DNA of 64,000 nt from CAYJPV01 sp964372095. Lineage in GTDB: Bacteria; Acidobacteriota; Vicinamibacteria; Vicinamibacterales; JAKQTR01. The DNA is taken from contig CAYJPV010000011.1 of assembly GCA_964372095.1 (NCBI GenBank), forward strand, positions 62,001-126,000, read 5' to 3'. The notes below the pieces were generated by a model, which worked only from the letters and a program-made list of their open reading frames with translations, had not been told where the DNA came from and searched no databases. The position numbers and the translations under genes are program-made. This document shows, piece by piece, positions 52,359 to 61,384 of the stretch; position 1 is the stretch's first letter; the number at the start of each line of letters is the position of its first letter.

Positions 52359-54914
52359 CTATTCCTCTACCTTGTAGATCTTGACGGCGACGCACTGATC
52401 GATCTGGCCCGTGAGGATGTCGATCCGTGCGGGAATCGGCTTGGGCACCAGCGTGTTGTGCATCACGCCCTTGTTGCGCGAGACCGGCAGCCCCTTGGCC
52501 CAGTGGCCGAAGCTGCCCGAGCAGTTCACCGTCTCCGGATGCACCAGCTCGGTCACGCGGAGCCGGCCCACGTACTTGCCGTACCTCGACTCGACGCAGA
52601 CGAGGTCGTTCGTCCGCAGGCCCCGTTTGTCGGCCGCCGTGGTGTGGAGCATGACGTTATAGGTGTAAGGGTTCGCCCGCGCGACTTCATCAATCCACAT
52701 GTTCTCCGTCGTGGTCGAGAACTGGTGGGTGGGCACCTTGTTGTTCGTCGCGATCAGGTCGTACTCCCCGTGCTCGCCGTGTGCTTCGCAGGGTATCCAG
52801 GTCGGCACCGGGCTGTAACACGACAGGTCCCAGTCGAGGTGCAGCTGGTCGAGCACGGCCTGCACGTCGCGTTTGTGGTCCAGCAGGTACTCGAGGTAGA
52901 TCGGGATGCGCGACGGAAGGAACATCCGTGGGTACGCTTCCTGAATCGTCTTGGCCCTGAGGATCGTTGACGACGTGTCCGTGACGCTGTCCAGGCTGAA
53001 GGCGTCGCCGAAGATCTTCTTCGCCTGGCGTTCGGCCACGTCCCGCACGGTGTACTTCCGGGTCGGGTCGAGAGCGTGGGCCTCGCCGATGTTCCACATG
53101 GTGTTGCCAAGCGCATACACCGCATCGAGGAACCCCATACGTTCCGCGATCTCGAGGTAGATCTCGGTCCACGGCTTCGCCTGACCTGGCGGCTCAGCCA
53201 CAGGCTGCCGGAAGAGGAAATACCAGTCGCCGGGCCCCGGCGCGATGAACGCGTACGGATCGTTGGCCGGGAACATGTCCCACCGCTCGTACTCGTGGGC
53301 GTCGGGCAGGATGACGTCGGCGAACTCCGCGGTCTCGTCGATGAACTGAACAAGCGACAGCTGAAACGTCAGCTTCTTGAGCGTCTCGGCCATGGCCACC
53401 GGGTCATGGCTGTTCATCATGTGGTTCGTCCGGCCGTGAATCATCGCCTCGGCGCGGTAGGGGATACCGTACTTCTCCGGTTCGTCGATCCCCAGCGGGT
53501 AGAGTCCGCGCGTGAACAGCGCGATGGGAAACAGTTCCTGCAAATCAAGCGTCTGGGGAACGCCGGCCTTGCGGCCCGGGTACGGCTTGTTGTATTTCGC
53601 GATGAAGTCCGACGGGATGATGAGGCCGTCACTGGAGATGCCGGGCGACCAGTACGGCCCGAGCGGATTCACGCCGCGCTGGCCGCCCGGCACGTCCACC
53701 GACCCTACCAGCAGGTTCAGCATGTGGATGGCGAAGCAGCTGTTCAGGCCCCCCTTGTGGGCGGCCGCGCCGCGTTTGTAGTCGATGCCGGCTGGCCTGA
53801 GCGGCAGCGTGTGGCCATCCACCTCGATGGTGGCCCCGATCGACGCGGCGTCGCAGAAGTCCCGGGTGACCCGACGGATCTGATCGGCCGGAATCGTGCA
53901 GATCGCCGACATCTGCCCCACGTCGATCGTCGCCAGATGATCCTTGAGAACCTGGAAGGACGGCTTGACCGGCTCACCCGCCACCACAAAGGCGCCCTCG
54001 ATGGCGGGGTCGGCAAGGTCCGCCGCGTCGAACGCCTTCGCGAGCCGGTCTCTCGCGTCCCAGATCAGCGGCTTGCCCGTCACCTCATCACGCAGGTAGT
54101 GCCCGTCGCCTTTCACCAGGTACGGCCCGTTCGTCTGGGTCTTCAGGAAGGGCACATCGATCATGCCCAGTTCGTTGACCATCACGTGCAGCATCGCCAA
54201 CGCCAGCGCGCCGTCGGTGCCAGGCTTGAGCGGAAGCCACTCGTCAGCCTTGGACGCGGCGTTCGAGCAGAACGGGTCCACCACGACCAGTTTGTGCCCC
54301 CGGCGCCGTCCGTCGGCCAGTTCAGAGCTGGCCGGCAGCGCAATCGTGTTGACCATGTGGCCAAGCTGGGTGCCCCACAAGACGACGTACTTGCACCTGG
54401 GGAAGTCCACCTCGGAGTTCAGCGTGCCGTTGGTGATCAGCCAGGCCGGGTGCGAGGCTGACCCGCAGAAGTCGGCACGGTTCCAGTGCATGTTCACGGT
54501 CCCGAATGCGCGGCCGAACGCACCGCTCAAGCGGTATCCCGCGATGTCGAAGTGGGACAGGATCAGGCCACGCGGGTCCTTCTCCCGAACCTTCGTCAGT
54601 TCGCGGACCGTGATCTCCATGGCCTCATCCCACGAGATCTCCTGCCACCCGGGGTCGACGCCGATCCCCTTTTCGGGGTTCGTGCGCTTCAGGGGTTTCG
54701 TGACGCGGGACGGATGGTGGATGTCCAGGGCTCGCACGATGCCCTTCGCGCAGATGTACCCGTGCGAGTTGGCCGCCTTGGGATCCCCTTTGACCTCGAC
54801 AATCCTTCCGTCAACGCGGTGCACCAATACGCCGCAGCAGTTGTAACACCCGGCGCACACTGACGGGACCCACACGTCGCGGCCCTGCACGATACGTTCT
54901 TTATCTGCGAGCAT
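52359..54914 (-). CDS. DMSO-reductase-family molybdopterin oxidoreductase catalytic subunit
   Basis: ATG 54914 gives 851 residues; upstream codons are shadow. The N-terminal [4Fe-4S] motif uses Cys20, Cys23, Cys27 and Cys55 (CAGCYNCC, then ICAKG). Further family marks are WQEISWDEAMEITV, WLPLKPGTDGALALAMLHVMV and the C-terminal dinucleotide-binding beta domain with NVMLHTTAADKRGL and FGHWAKGLPVSRNKGVMHN. Cys150 in NRADFCGSASH is a candidate molybdenum ligand. No Tat signal is seen, unusual for a respiratory member. The actual reaction cannot be assigned; it may be a hydroxylase, hydratase or reductase for a block intermediate. Confidence 0.88.
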   Translation of the reverse strand: MLADKERIVQGRDVWVPSVCAGCYNCCGVLVHRVDGRIVEVKGDPKAANSHGYICAKGIVRALDIHHPSRVTKPLKRTNPEKGIGVDPGWQEISWDEAMEITVRELTKVREKDPRGLILSHFDIAGYRLSGAFGRAFGTVNMHWNRADFCGSASHPAWLITNGTLNSEVDFPRCKYVVLWGTQLGHMVNTIALPASSELADGRRRGHKLVVVDPFCSNAASKADEWLPLKPGTDGALALAMLHVMVNELGMIDVPFLKTQTNGPYLVKGDGHYLRDEVTGKPLIWDARDRLAKAFDAADLADPAIEGAFVVAGEPVKPSFQVLKDHLATIDVGQMSAICTIPADQIRRVTRDFCDAASIGATIEVDGHTLPLRPAGIDYKRGAAAHKGGLNSCFAIHMLNLLVGSVDVPGGQRGVNPLGPYWSPGISSDGLIIPSDFIAKYNKPYPGRKAGVPQTLDLQELFPIALFTRGLYPLGIDEPEKYGIPYRAEAMIHGRTNHMMNSHDPVAMAETLKKLTFQLSLVQFIDETAEFADVILPDAHEYERWDMFPANDPYAFIAPGPGDWYFLFRQPVAEPPGQAKPWTEIYLEIAERMGFLDAVYALGNTMWNIGEAHALDPTRKYTVRDVAERQAKKIFGDAFSLDSVTDTSSTILRAKTIQEAYPRMFLPSRIPIYLEYLLDHKRDVQAVLDQLHLDWDLSCYSPVPTWIPCEAHGEHGEYDLIATNNKVPTHQFSTTTENMWIDEVARANPYTYNVMLHTTAADKRGLRTNDLVCVESRYGKYVGRLRVTELVHPETVNCSGSFGHWAKGLPVSRNKGVMHNTLVPKPIPARIDILTGQIDQCVAVKIYKVEE

Positions 54915-55017
54915 CTCGTTCTCTCCGATGCAGTGACAGGAGTTCTGCGTCTGCGGTTGCCGCCACCGGCCTGTCCCCCGCGGATCACCACGGCTGGTCA
55001 GGTCCGCGGGGCGACCG

Positions 55018-56154
55018 TCAGTGGGATACGGGCCGGCTTCCCAGGTCGGCCGCACTCTTCCGGCCGAGGTACGCCGTCATCGGCTCGTAGGGAGCCTCGT
55101 CTCCGATCCGTTCGAAGCGCCGCTGGCGGACCGGGCATGAAAGGTGGCAGGCCCCGCCGTGGCTGCAGCCGTCGCGTTCGATCACCTGCCTCGTGGCCAC
55201 GGCCGCCGCCGCGCGGCTCGTACCCGCGATCTCTGCGACCATCAGGCTGGCGGGTGTGCTCACCACATGGAACATCTTCGTGAAGGCGATCCAGGCGAGG
55301 CCCAGGCAGCACGCCAGCACGTGGACCCACCAGAATCCCCGGACCATGCCGGCTCGGTCCAGGGCGACGGCCACAGGCGTGATCGCCCGCGAGACCGCGT
55401 ACGACACGAACGCGCCCTGCGGTTGCTGGTGGCACGACTGGCAAAACGCCTCGTGCTGTTCGCGACCGCGCTCGATCAGCGTGGAGTCATGCGCGGGAAC
55501 CGGCGCCGCCGGCACAAGTCCGTACCGCTCCACCCAGTAGGCCCTCAGTGCGCCGGTGTCATCCGGCGTCAGTGCGCCACCCGTGTAGTCGGTCACCATC
55601 CTGTTGAACTCGCCCTCGGAGGTGAACTTCAACCCCTCGAGAAGGAAGCCCGACACGACGATCGCCGCGATGAGCCCGAGGGTGGCCTTGTCGGCGGCCG
55701 TGGTGACGATCTCGCCCCGCCGCCGCACCCGTCTCACGATGGCCAGCGTCAGCCCTGCCGCCAGCAGGAGTCCGAACAGGTTGCGGATGAACAGGAACGG
55801 ATTGAGCGTCGGCACGTAGCCGGACACGACGGTGGTGCCGAGGGCGTGGAACAGGAGCAGGAGTGTGAACCCCCAGAAGATGCAGATGTGCATCACCCAC
55901 GCCAGCCGGTCGCGCCCGTCGCGCAGGATGCGGGCCTGGAAGAGCACGTCGAGCAGGAACACCTTCAGTACGCCGGCGATCCGCGCACTGAAGAGGGTCC
56001 CAGCGAGCCCTCTCAGGGCGGTGGCCACGCGCATGGACGGAGTCGTGTCCCGCTCTCCCAGTCCGACCTCACGCAGGAACCACGCGTCAATCCGATGGAT
56101 GAGGCCGACGCCCAGCAGGACCAGGCCCAGCCACAACGCAATGTCGTACACCAT
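55018..56154 (-). CDS. membrane cytochrome: NarI-like b-type subunit with CxxCH haem c site
   Basis: ATG 56154 lies 5 nt after AAGGAG; 378 residues. About six membrane helices, in the NarI/heterodisulfide-reductase-linked style: an N-terminal helix with LIHRIDAW, then ARIAGVLKVFLLDVLFQ, AWVMHICIFWGFTLLLLFHAL, a loop with a c-type haem motif CQSCH near residue 238, then two more helices ending near ITKMFHV. The cytoplasmic tail holds Cys-rich CSHGGACHLSC. It can link the quinone pool with the molybdoenzyme downstream (103-bp gap). The combination of a b-type domain and an inserted haem c is not the standard NarI plan. Confidence 0.8.
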   Translation of the reverse strand: MVYDIALWLGLVLLGVGLIHRIDAWFLREVGLGERDTTPSMRVATALRGLAGTLFSARIAGVLKVFLLDVLFQARILRDGRDRLAWVMHICIFWGFTLLLLFHALGTTVVSGYVPTLNPFLFIRNLFGLLLAAGLTLAIVRRVRRRGEIVTTAADKATLGLIAAIVVSGFLLEGLKFTSEGEFNRMVTDYTGGALTPDDTGALRAYWVERYGLVPAAPVPAHDSTLIERGREQHEAFCQSCHQQPQGAFVSYAVSRAITPVAVALDRAGMVRGFWWVHVLACCLGLAWIAFTKMFHVVSTPASLMVAEIAGTSRAAAAVATRQVIERDGCSHGGACHLSCPVRQRRFERIGDEAPYEPMTAYLGRKSAADLGSRPVSH

Positions 56155-56184
56155 CACGACTCCTTCACACGTCGACGGTTCGGG

Positions 56185-58560
56185 TTAGATCAGCGTGCCA
56201 TCCGGCGCACAGCCGCGCCTCGCGCAGTACGTCGACTCGGCGCTGACGTGCAGCCGCCGCTCCGCGGGCGCGTCGATTTTGCCCAGGGCCCAGAGCACTT
56301 TTTCCGGCTTCAGGGGGATCTCGGTGAAACGAACGCCAATGGCGTCATAGACCGCATTCAGAATGGCTGGAACGACAGGCCCCACCGGCCCCTCGCCCAC
56401 TTCCTTGTTCCCGAACGCCGACGTCGGGTCGTAACTCTTGACGATCTCCGTGTCGAGCGTCGGCATGTCCAGCGCGGTCGGCAGCTTATAGTCGTGGAAG
56501 TTGGCGTTCAGCATCCGTCCCTTGGCGTCCACGACCATCTCTTCCCAGAACGCGGCCCCGAGCCCCATCGAGATTCCGCCTTCGACCTGCCCCTCGACCG
56601 CCATCGGGTTGATGGGGTTACCGCAATCGCCAGCCTCCCAGTACCCGACGACCTTGATCTGACCGGTCTCCGGGTCGACCTCGACTTCTGCCACCTGCAC
56701 GGTGAACCCGAATGCGGGGGACGGGCCGATCAGCTTGCCTTCGTAGTCGGCCCTCGGCTGCGGCGGGGTGTACTCGCCGGTGCCGAAGAGCGCTCCGGCC
56801 GAACTGAGGTGCTGGTAGACCGCCTTCTTGAACGGCACCCGCTTCTTCGCGTCGTAGATCGAGTAGATCTCGTTGTTGGCGCAGTCCAGGTGCTCCTTGG
56901 AGACGTTGAGCATCACGGCGACCACGTCGAACAGCTTTGAGCGGATGTCCTCGGCGGCGTTCTTGATCGCGTGTGCCGAGCCATAGGTCAGCCGGCTGTC
57001 GTAGGTGCCGTTGTCCATCGGCGCGAGCATCGTGTCCTGATGCACGATATGCACGTCGCGGTAGTCGATCCCGAGCATCTCCGCCGTCATCTGGGCCATC
57101 ACCGTCACCGCGCCCTGCCCGATGGCTGTCGCGCCGATATAGAGCGTGACGCCCGCTTCGGTATCAACCCTGATCTGCGCGGTGGAATGGGGGCGGTTGC
57201 TGGGATACAACAGGAAGGCGCCGCCGGTGCTGTAATGTCCGCCGGCCATCCCGATGCCCCGCCCGTAGGGCAGCTTCCCGTGCTTCTCCGAGAATTTCGA
57301 CCGCGCGGCCGCCGACTCCAGGCACTGCTTGAATTCCGAGTGGCGCAACTCGATGACGGTCGGTCCCTTGTACCCGGTCTCGACGGCATTGATCAGGCGT
57401 ACGGCAAGTGGGCTGAGACCAAGCTTCTCGGCGCCCATGTCGAGCATCACTTCGAACGCCATGCGCACCTGCGCGCCGCCGAGGCAGCGCTGGGCCCCCG
57501 TCGTCGGTTTGTTCGTGTACACCCGCTTCCCGCGGTAGCGCACGACGGGCAGCTTGTACGGCATGTGCGTCAGGGCCGCGATGAACCACATGACGACGAA
57601 GCCCCAGCTGCTGTGGCCGCCGCCGTCCAGCAGGCAGTCGAAGTCCAGCGCGGTCAGGTGCCCGGCGGCATCGAAGCCCATCTTCATGGTCATGTGGGCC
57701 GGGTGGCGGCCCTTGTTCTGGAAAAACACCTCTTCCCGGCTGTACGTGATCTTCACGGGACGGCCCAGTTGCCGGCTCAGCAGGCACGCCACCAGGCACG
57801 ATGGCGTGGCTTCGGTCTTGCCGCCGAACGCACCCCCCACCGCGGGAATGACCACGCGGATCTTCTCCATCGGGTGGTCGATGGTCCGGGAGATGGTCTG
57901 CTGCAGGTAGTGCGGCAGCTGGTTGCACGTATACACGGTCAACTGCCCCGTCCCGGTATTGAAGTCCGCCACGGTTGATTGCGGCTCCAGGTACCCAGGA
58001 TGCACGTACGACGAGTAGAAGCTGTTTTCGACCACGACGTGGGAGGTGTCGAGCGTGGCCTCGACGTCGCCGAACTGCTGCAGCCCTGTACAGCTGGTGT
58101 TGTGCTCGGCCCACTCGTGAATACGTACGTCGTCGTGCGTCAGCGCGTCGCGCGGGTCGAGCAGCACGGGCAGTTCTTCGTACTCGACCTCGATCAGCTC
58201 GACGGCCCGCTCGGCGGTCTTGGCGTCCACAGCCGCCACCGCGGCGACACCTTCGCCGTAATAGACGACCTTCTCCGGGGCCAGCGCCCATTCGGTGGGC
58301 TTCAGGTTGTTGACGGAGAACGGCTTCTGACATTCGCTCCCCGTGATCACCGCGAGCACGCCCGGCAGCGCGGCGGCTTTCGCCGTATCGATCCGGAGGA
58401 TCCGGCCATGCGCCACCGTGCTGTGCTTGATCTTGCCGTGCACCATGCCCGGCAGTTTCATGTCATCGGTGAAGACGGCTTTGCCGCGGACCTTGTCCGC
58501 GCCGTCCACCCGGGGCACGCTCTTGCCGACCACATTGAACGAGGTGTGCGTCCCGGACAT
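56185..58560 (-). CDS. molybdenum hydroxylase large subunit, 4-hydroxybenzoyl-CoA reductase-like
   Basis: ATG 58560 lies 7 nt after AAAGGAG; 791 residues. Xanthine-oxidase-family molybdopterin-binding subunit: VVGKSVPRVDGADKVRGKAVFTDD at the start, PHYLQQTISRTIDHP, VIPAVGGAFGGKTE (pterin loop), GGGHSSWGF, QRCLGGAQVRMAFE, and the catalytic Glu near GEGPVGPVVPAILNAVYDAIG. It pairs with the [2Fe-2S] and FAD subunits upstream; the three gaps are 2 and 20 bp. Length fits HcrA-type enzymes, which dehydroxylate or hydroxylate aromatic CoA thioesters and N-heterocycles. YqeB/YqeC-MocA close by suggest a selenium-containing cofactor. No in-frame TGA was seen. Confidence 0.9.
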   Translation of the reverse strand: MSGTHTSFNVVGKSVPRVDGADKVRGKAVFTDDMKLPGMVHGKIKHSTVAHGRILRIDTAKAAALPGVLAVITGSECQKPFSVNNLKPTEWALAPEKVVYYGEGVAAVAAVDAKTAERAVELIEVEYEELPVLLDPRDALTHDDVRIHEWAEHNTSCTGLQQFGDVEATLDTSHVVVENSFYSSYVHPGYLEPQSTVADFNTGTGQLTVYTCNQLPHYLQQTISRTIDHPMEKIRVVIPAVGGAFGGKTEATPSCLVACLLSRQLGRPVKITYSREEVFFQNKGRHPAHMTMKMGFDAAGHLTALDFDCLLDGGGHSSWGFVVMWFIAALTHMPYKLPVVRYRGKRVYTNKPTTGAQRCLGGAQVRMAFEVMLDMGAEKLGLSPLAVRLINAVETGYKGPTVIELRHSEFKQCLESAAARSKFSEKHGKLPYGRGIGMAGGHYSTGGAFLLYPSNRPHSTAQIRVDTEAGVTLYIGATAIGQGAVTVMAQMTAEMLGIDYRDVHIVHQDTMLAPMDNGTYDSRLTYGSAHAIKNAAEDIRSKLFDVVAVMLNVSKEHLDCANNEIYSIYDAKKRVPFKKAVYQHLSSAGALFGTGEYTPPQPRADYEGKLIGPSPAFGFTVQVAEVEVDPETGQIKVVGYWEAGDCGNPINPMAVEGQVEGGISMGLGAAFWEEMVVDAKGRMLNANFHDYKLPTALDMPTLDTEIVKSYDPTSAFGNKEVGEGPVGPVVPAILNAVYDAIGVRFTEIPLKPEKVLWALGKIDAPAERRLHVSAESTYCARRGCAPDGTLI

Positions 58561-58562
58561 CG

Positions 58563-59057
58563 TTAGGCTCCTTTTCCCGGATCCGCGCTGGCGGCCAGCA
58601 CCTTCGCGGCCTCGTGCACGGCGTCGACGATCTTCACGTAGCCCGTGCAGCGGCACAGATTCCCGGAGATGCCGTGCCTGATCTCGTGTTCGCTGGGCGA
58701 AGGATTCTCGTCAAGCAGCGCTTTCGCCGACATGACCATCCCGGGGGTGCAGAACCCGCATTGAACGGCACCTTTGTCCACGAACGCCTGCTGGATCGGG
58801 TGCAGCGTTCCGTGGTCCTCAAGACCTTCGATCGTCAGGATCTTCCGGCCCTGGCATGTCATGGCCAGGGTGAGGCACGCCAGGGCCCGGTGGCCGTCGA
58901 TCAGCACCGTGCAGGTGCCGCAGTCACCCTGGCCGCAGCCCTTCTTCGTGCCGGTCAGGTCGAGTTTCTCGCGCAGGACGTCGATCAGCAGATCTTCCGG
59001 GCTGACCATGACGTCATGGGCGAGACCGTTGATGTGGAGTTCAATGACGCGTTTCAT
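58563..59057 (-). CDS. molybdenum hydroxylase [2Fe-2S] small subunit
   Basis: ATG 59057 gives 164 residues, the standard length. Plant-type [2Fe-2S] cluster: GTKKGCGQGDCGTCTVLIDG with CLTL near residue 65; second cluster: QCGFCTPGMVMS and GNLCRCTGYVKIV near residues 105-145. This subunit passes electrons from the molybdenum site to FAD. It ends 2 bp before the large subunit start and follows the FAD subunit by 20 bp. Confidence 0.95.
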   Translation of the reverse strand: MKRVIELHINGLAHDVMVSPEDLLIDVLREKLDLTGTKKGCGQGDCGTCTVLIDGHRALACLTLAMTCQGRKILTIEGLEDHGTLHPIQQAFVDKGAVQCGFCTPGMVMSAKALLDENPSPSEHEIRHGISGNLCRCTGYVKIVDAVHEAAKVLAASADPGKGA

Positions 59058-59077
59058 CGCGATATCCCTGGCCTTCC

Positions 59078-59953
59078 TCAAACAATCGCCGACCGCGCCT
59101 CGCGCAGCATTCGCCTGGCGAGCACGGTGATGATGTGCCGGCGGTATCCCGCCGACGCCCGCAGATCGTCAATGGGCCGGCACTCCCGGCCACACGCTTC
59201 GGCTGCGCGATCCAGCGTCTCATCAGTCGGCTTCTGGCCCAGAAGCTCTCCTTCGGCCCCGGTCGCACGCATCGCGAACGGCGCCACGGCCCCCATGGCG
59301 ATTCGCGCCTGAGTGACGCAGCCGGTTGCCGGATCGAGCCCGATGTTGACCGCCACGCTGGCGATATCGATCTCCTGGGCGGCGCGCAGCCCGAACGGTG
59401 CGTACCGGCACGCCGAATGCGGCCACGGTTCAGGGACGTGCAGACGCTCCAGGAACTCGTCGGCTGCGATGGCCGTGGTGCGATTCCCGGTGATGAACGA
59501 CTCGAGTGTCACCTCCCGGGACCCGCGCGCGCTCGTCAACACCACCGTCGCCCCGAGCGCGATGAGGGCCGGCGGCATATCCGCACAAGGCGACGCGTTG
59601 CAGCAGTTGCCGCCGACGGTCGCCATCGCGCGGATCTGGGGTGACCCGATCTGTCCGGCGGCCGAACAGAGCGCCGGATAGACCGACCGCACATCGGCCG
59701 ATCGCTCGATAGCCTCGATGGTGGTGGCCGCGCCGATGTGCAGGCCGTGGCCACGTTCGTACCGGATGCCTCGCAGGTCTGGCAGCCTTCGCAGGTCGAC
59801 CACGTAGTCCGGGCGGTAGATCTGTTCAGCCATCCAGTTGACGAGGTCGGTGCCGCCGGCCAGCACCCGCGCGTTCGCCTGGTGGGTGGCCAGGAGCGCG
59901 GCCAGTTCCGCAATCGTGGTGGGAGCCAGGTACTCGAATGGAAGCAGGCTCAT
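59078..59953 (-). CDS. molybdenum hydroxylase FAD-binding subunit
   Basis: A 291-residue protein with the FAD-binding pattern of CO-dehydrogenase/HcrB medium subunits: LLATHQANARVLAGGTDLVNWM near residues 21-42 and IRAMATVGGNCCNASPCADMPP near 108-130, then the C-terminal cluster-contact domain. HcrB of 4-hydroxybenzoyl-CoA reductase carries an extra [4Fe-4S] insertion; I do not see that insertion here, so the electrons probably go to NAD or a carrier. First gene of the three-subunit set; 63 bp separate it from the CoA-transferase gene. Confidence 0.92.
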   Translation of the reverse strand: MSLLPFEYLAPTTIAELAALLATHQANARVLAGGTDLVNWMAEQIYRPDYVVDLRRLPDLRGIRYERGHGLHIGAATTIEAIERSADVRSVYPALCSAAGQIGSPQIRAMATVGGNCCNASPCADMPPALIALGATVVLTSARGSREVTLESFITGNRTTAIAADEFLERLHVPEPWPHSACRYAPFGLRAAQEIDIASVAVNIGLDPATGCVTQARIAMGAVAPFAMRATGAEGELLGQKPTDETLDRAAEACGRECRPIDDLRASAGYRRHIITVLARRMLREARSAIV

Positions 59954-60016
59954 GACGGTATCCTCATAGCAACCCGGGCACGAATCCGTTCGCGCGGTCC
60001 TTCCGTGGGCGTCGCG

Positions 60017-61318
60017 TCAGCAGTCGCGGCCGTAGATGCGCCGGAAGTCCTCACGGAGTGACTCGCGGAACTGCGGCGCGGCAATCTCGATCAGCATCCG
60101 GGCCCGATCCTTGACGGTGCGGCCTCTGAGGTGCGCGATCCCGTAGTCGGTGATGACGTAGTCGATGTCGTTCCGCGTCGTGCTGACCGCCTGACCCGCG
60201 TCGAGGGCAGCGACGATGCGGGACCGCGTGCCGTCGGATGACGCCGCGGCCAGCGCCAGGATGCTGCGGCCGTTCTTCGCCTTGCGGCAGCCCCGCACGA
60301 AGTCCACCTGTCCCCCGATGCCCGAATACTGGCGGGCCCCCATCATGTCGGCGGCCGCCTGCCCCATGAGGTCCACCGTCAGCGCCGAGTTGATCGAGAC
60401 GATGTTGTCGTTCAGCCCGATGATGTTCGGGTCGTTCGTAAACGACACCGGGTGCATCTCAATCATCGTGTTCAGGTGCATCCACTCATACAGCGCCCGG
60501 GTGCCCATCGCGACGGTCATGATGATCTTCCGGTTCTTGAACGACTTCCGGGCGCAGGTGATGACACCCTGCTCGACGAGATTCATGACGCCGTCGGAGA
60601 TCATCTCGGTGTGAATACCGAGGTCGTTCTTCCCGCTCATGAAGGACAGCACCGCGTCCGGCAGAGCGCCGTAGCCCAGTTGCAGGCACGCCCCGTCGTC
60701 GATGAGCTGCGCGCAGAACGAGGCGATCGCCTGCTCCGACGCTCCGACCTCCGGCGCCGGAAGCTCGAGGATCGGACCGTCATTCCACACGAAGTGATCG
60801 ATCTCCGAGACATGGAGCGTCGATTCACCGAGAGTGAACGGCATGTTGGGGTTCACTTCGGCGATGACCATCCTGGCGGACTTCGCCGCGGTGTAGTCAT
60901 AGCTGACCGATACGCCCATGCTGCAGTTCCCGGCCTTGTCGGGCGGCGTCACCGTCACCATCGCGACGTCAGCAGGAAAGGACCCGTCGGCCAGGATCAC
61001 GGGGAAGTCGCCGAAATTGCACGGCGTATAGTCAGCTCGGTCCTCATCCACGGCCTTACGCGTGCTCGGTGCGACGAAGAACGAATTGTGACGAAACGAG
61101 CCCGCATACTGGGGCTGGGTGTAGGTACCACGGCCCGCGGACGCCATCGCCACCAACTCGACGTCGCGCAGCGAGCCGGCCCGGGTCAGCATCGCCTCAA
61201 TGAGGTGTTCCGGAGTCCCGCACGCCGATCCCAGCACGACGCGGTCACCGGACTTGATGTGGGCGACCGCGTCGGCGGCCGGCTTGAGACGCTCCTCGTA
61301 GACGGACTTCCAGTGCAT
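60017..61318 (-). CDS. acetyl-CoA hydrolase/4-hydroxybutyrate CoA-transferase family protein
   Basis: A 433-residue family I CoA-transferase of the Cat1/Cat2 type. The active-site glutamate is Glu238 in LGIHTEMISDGVMNL, and the CoA pocket includes GSACGTPEHLIEAM and TDLMGQAAADMMGARQYSGIGGQVDF-like strands (here VDLMGQAAADMM). It exchanges CoA between acyl-CoA and a free acid, or hydrolyses the thioester. In this operon it probably activates the carboxylic substrate, as no acyl-CoA ligase is present. A GC-rich hairpin follows the intergenic region upstream. Confidence 0.9.
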   Translation of the reverse strand: MHWKSVYEERLKPAADAVAHIKSGDRVVLGSACGTPEHLIEAMLTRAGSLRDVELVAMASAGRGTYTQPQYAGSFRHNSFFVAPSTRKAVDEDRADYTPCNFGDFPVILADGSFPADVAMVTVTPPDKAGNCSMGVSVSYDYTAAKSARMVIAEVNPNMPFTLGESTLHVSEIDHFVWNDGPILELPAPEVGASEQAIASFCAQLIDDGACLQLGYGALPDAVLSFMSGKNDLGIHTEMISDGVMNLVEQGVITCARKSFKNRKIIMTVAMGTRALYEWMHLNTMIEMHPVSFTNDPNIIGLNDNIVSINSALTVDLMGQAAADMMGARQYSGIGGQVDFVRGCRKAKNGRSILALAAASSDGTRSRIVAALDAGQAVSTTRNDIDYVITDYGIAHLRGRTVKDRARMLIEIAAPQFRESLREDFRRIYGRDC

Positions 61319-61342
61319 ACGCCCCTCACTGCCTGGGTCACG

Positions 61343-61368
61343 GGCGGTCCGGCATCAGCCGGACCGCC
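61343..61368. other. hairpin between alpha/beta hydrolase-like and CoA-transferase genes
   Basis: A perfect 11-bp stem (GGCGGTCCGGC / GCCGGACCGCC) with an ATCA loop, close to the hairpin at 9499-9518 (TCCGGC-TTCA-GCCGGA). It lies inside the operon, so it may be a REP-like element or an attenuator instead of a full terminator. Confidence 0.55.
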
Positions 61369-61384
61369 GGATCCCGGCCGAACC

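Noticed and set aside
56185..58560. Selenocysteine in the molybdenum hydroxylase
   Set aside because: The frame has no internal TGA; selenium in this enzyme class is a cofactor ligand and not part of the chain.
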